From the NCBI GenBank assembly GCA_047833645.1, contig CP181259.1, positions 1,240,001-1,304,000 of the forward strand: DNA of 64,000 nt, in the 5' to 3' direction. Positions 61,719 to 64,000 of this stretch are shown here, piece by piece; positions within the stretch are counted from its first letter, which is position 1, and every line of letters starts with the position of its first letter. Both the position numbers and the translations under genes were made by a program. Under the pieces are notes generated by a model that worked only from the letters and a program-made list of their open reading frames with translations, ran no database searches and had not been told where the DNA came from. The stretch is from Pseudolactococcus sp041800635. GTDB lineage: Bacteria; Bacillota; Bacilli; Lactobacillales; Streptococcaceae.

Positions 61719-62720
61719 TTATTTGTCCTCCTGATAATGTTGCACTAATTTCCCAACCACGTCAGTTTCTAGCATTTTATGCGTTTGTTTAAGTGTCGCA
61801 AAAATCGCGTCAGCATTTGAGGAGCCGTGACTCTTGATGACGGGGGCTTTTAAGCCAAACAGGACGGCACCGCCCGCTTTCTCATAATCTAGCGCATCTT
61901 TTAAACTGTATAAAGATTTTTTCATCAGCAAGGCACCCAGTTTTGAGGTAATCCCGCCCGATTGAATCGATGTTTTCAGCAGTTTCATCAAGCTTGATGC
62001 TGTTCCTTCGATAGACTTAAGCACCGCATTACCCGTGAAACCATCCACAACGACGACATCAGCGACACCGCTCATCAAATCACGCGCTTCGACATTACCG
62101 ATAAAATTCAGGCTCTTATCAGCTGCAAGCAGGTCGTAAGTCTCTTTTTGCAAGGGGGCACCCTTACTGGCTTCAGAACCGTTGTTCAAAAGGCCGATAC
62201 GGGGAGACGTCACGCCTCTGACATTTGAAGCGTAAAAAGACCCCAGAATGGCAAAGTTATAGAGATGGTGTGCGGTATTCTCAGCATTGGCACCGAGGTC
62301 CAACATGTCAAATCCTTTACCGTCCAAAGTTGGTAAAGTTGACAGCAAACCAGGTCGATCGACTTGCTTGATGCGGCCAACCGTAAAGATACCACTTGCA
62401 AGTAGTGCACCTGTATTGCCCGCAGACACAAGTGCGTCTGCCTCACCATTTTTAACTGCAGTTGCAGCTAGTACCATGCTTGCCGTTTTCTTACGGCGAA
62501 TGGCTTTGACTGGATCTGCTTCACCAGAGTCAATCTTCTCAGTCGTGTGGACAATGGTGATGTTGGTTTCATCGCGCAATAAGGGGCGAATCTTCATTTC
62601 ATCACCAAATAAAATAAACTCAGTGTCTGGAAATTCGGCTCGCGCCAAAAGACACCCCTCGACAACAGATTTAGGTGCAAAATCGCCACCCATTGCGTCA
62701 ATCGCTAATTTCTTTTTCAT
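61719..62720 (-). CDS. plsX: Phosphate acyltransferase PlsX
   Basis: A 333-aa enzyme that converts acyl-ACP to acyl-phosphate for phospholipid synthesis. The start at MKKKLAIDAMGGDFAPK (62720) is the family N-terminus; an earlier frame to 62777 is not. Motifs: GNTGALLASGIF near 95, LLNNGSEASKGAP near 183, VVVDGFTGNAVLK near 228. Upstream, an ISNCY-type element begins within about 130 bases, so the native promoter or upstream gene may be displaced. Confidence 0.95.
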   Translation of the reverse strand: MKKKLAIDAMGGDFAPKSVVEGCLLARAEFPDTEFILFGDEMKIRPLLRDETNITIVHTTEKIDSGEADPVKAIRRKKTASMVLAATAVKNGEADALVSAGNTGALLASGIFTVGRIKQVDRPGLLSTLPTLDGKGFDMLDLGANAENTAHHLYNFAILGSFYASNVRGVTSPRIGLLNNGSEASKGAPLQKETYDLLAADKSLNFIGNVEARDLMSGVADVVVVDGFTGNAVLKSIEGTASSLMKLLKTSIQSGGITSKLGALLMKKSLYSLKDALDYEKAGGAVLFGLKAPVIKSHGSSNADAIFATLKQTHKMLETDVVGKLVQHYQEDK

Positions 62721-62851
62721 TCTAACATTATAGCACATAACCGTAACAAGGGTCAATATACAGCACAGCAACAACATTTTGTATCATTCGAAAGTGATAA
62801 TGTCTTAAGTAGGTCGAAACATAAAATGTCCCAAATGTTAAACTAATATTT

Positions 62852-64000
62852 ATGAAAAGGATATTACTCACTGTGAATGAATTGAAAAAGTATCGTGTCA
62901 TCAAGTTAGTGCACGATGGCAAGAAAAAGAAACAACGTGCTAGTGTCGAACTTGGTCTGTCTCTTAGACAAGTCAATCGTCTCCTCAAGGCTTATCAAGA
63001 AAAAGGTAAGCAAGCCTTTGTCCATGGCAATAGAGGGGTGAGACCTAACCACGCCATGTCCCTTGAAACCAAGGAGAAAATTATCAAGCACTACAAAGCC
63101 TATCAAGACCTAGCCCCAAACATCAAACACTTTACTGAAATATTAGCCGAAATCGAGGACATTCATTACTCTGACACAACCATACGCGCAATCATCTATA
63201 GCGATGGCTTACTCTCTCCCAAGTCCCAAAGAAAAACGAGAAGAAGAATCAAAGCACGACGCAAGAAAAAAGCAAGTGAGACACTAGAAACAGCCCTACT
63301 TCCCAAAGCAGATGAAAGATTAGAACTAGTCGAAAAAGCACACCCAAGCAGGCCTAGAAAGAAATACAGAGGTGAGTTACTACAAATAGACGCTAGCTCT
63401 TATCAATGGTTTGGTGGACAAATCACACATCTCCATGTCGCAATAGACGATGCCTCTGGAAACATCGTAGGCGCCTATTTTGATACACAGGAGACACTAA
63501 AGGGTTATTACCATGTCTTGCATCAAATCCTTTCGAAACATGGCATTCCTGTTGCTTTCTTGACAGACAAGCGAACGGTTTTCGAGTATCACAAAAAAGC
63601 GACCCAAAAAATGGAAGACGATACTTTAACACAGTTCGGCTTTGCTTGTCATCAGTTAGGGATTGATATCAAAACGTCGTCTATCCCTCAAGCTAAAGGA
63701 CGAGTAGAGCGCTTAAACGGGACGTTACAATCAAGATTGCCGATTGACCTACAAAGATCCGGGATTACAACGATTGAAGCCGCTAACGACTTTCTAAGCA
63801 AATGGGTGAGACAGTTCAACCGAAAGTTTGGCAATAAAACAAAAGAGACCGTTTTTGAACAGGCCCCTTCAGCTTCTAGGATTAATTTATTTCTAGCTCG
63901 TGTGGCGAAACGTGTCGTTGACAGTGGCCACCACATTCGCTATAACAATTACTTCTACTTACCAATTAAGGGAAATCAAGAAATGTACTTTACTAAAAAA
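62852..64000 (+). CDS. ISNCY/IS1202-like transposase, 3' end beyond the window
   Basis: The frame is open from ATG 62852 (or GTG 62873, VNELKKYR) to the right edge, at least 383 codons. N-terminal HTH (KKKKQRASVELGLSLRQVNR), linker, and a DDE-type core with Asp in LLQIDASSYQWF, Asp in FLTDKRTVF and Glu in GRVERLNGTLQ. The pattern is that of ISNCY (IS1202/ISDol-like) transposases. The left IS end must lie between about 62730 and 62850; the right end is not in the window. Confidence 0.85.
   Translation, partial: MKRILLTVNELKKYRVIKLVHDGKKKKQRASVELGLSLRQVNRLLKAYQEKGKQAFVHGNRGVRPNHAMSLETKEKIIKHYKAYQDLAPNIKHFTEILAEIEDIHYSDTTIRAIIYSDGLLSPKSQRKTRRRIKARRKKKASETLETALLPKADERLELVEKAHPSRPRKKYRGELLQIDASSYQWFGGQITHLHVAIDDASGNIVGAYFDTQETLKGYYHVLHQILSKHGIPVAFLTDKRTVFEYHKKATQKMEDDTLTQFGFACHQLGIDIKTSSIPQAKGRVERLNGTLQSRLPIDLQRSGITTIEAANDFLSKWVRQFNRKFGNKTKETVFEQAPSASRINLFLARVAKRVVDSGHHIRYNNYFYLPIKGNQEMYFTKK

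Overview
The window looks like chromosome of a lactic acid bacterium of the Lactococcus/Pseudolactococcus group (Streptococcaceae). The basis is the gene content (prmA-rsmE-rel-dtd, rarA, plsX-acpP, DUF3013), an 808-bp ISS1-type IS6 element, an IS982 element and lactococcal-type Abi genes. The backbone is visibly richer in G+C than the 42-kb insert. Species assignment is inference.

Layout. 1-7.9 kb is backbone: the end of a secreted lysozyme/CHAP protein, three tandem branched-chain-amino-acid-type binding lipoproteins with no permease genes, dtd and rel (relA), all on the minus strand except the first. About 7.9-50.4 kb is an integrative and conjugative element (ICE) inserted between rsmE and rel. 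A 14-bp core (7905-7918 and 50403-50416) and repeated TTGGTTAGT arm sites mark its ends. Its left half (8-27.5 kb) is a complete Tn916/ICEBs1-type machine: tyrosine integrase, small Xis-like protein, CwlT-type hydrolase, VirB6-, VirB4-, TcpE-, TcpD- and TcpC-type proteins, ArdA, MobT relaxase, an oriT-like hairpin cluster, TcpA coupling ATPase, DUF961-type proteins, a RelB/MazF-like pair and an ImmR/ImmA pair.

The right half (27.5-50.4 kb) is cargo assembled by insertion sequences: three near-identical IS30 copies, one ISS1, one frameshifted IS982 and fragments of others. The cargo holds (i) a Dodola-like pair (membrane protein plus ClpB-like AAA+ ATPase) whose first gene has an IS30 after its start codon; (ii) a PLD-SNF2 helicase plus Eco57I/PglX-like adenine methyltransferase whose C-terminal specificity end lies in a DNA segment bounded by 21-bp perfect inverted repeats, with an inverted alternative C-terminus inside and a small serine recombinase alongside, i.e. 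an apparent phase-variable defence system; (iii) an ABC transporter/XRE cassette; (iv) two secreted proteins of unknown function. Repeated fragments of the ICE right end (immA tail plus terminator) record accretion.

Just outside attR, a 2-kb AbiL-like pair (ATPase plus frameshifted partner) sits between two 56-bp copies of the rsmE terminator region. From 52.5 kb the backbone resumes: rsmE, prmA, lipoproteins, DUF3013, rarA, a sortase-like protein, a frameshifted apbE, a Nudix protein, acpP, plsX, and an ISNCY-type transposase running off the right edge.

How the parts work together: ImmR probably silences a divergent leftward promoter (26.66 kb) until ImmA cleaves it; the leftward operon then makes the relaxase and mating channel. 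The right-hand cargo is mainly anti-phage. ICE insertion lies at the -10 region of the presumed rel promoter, so the element may affect stringent-response expression.
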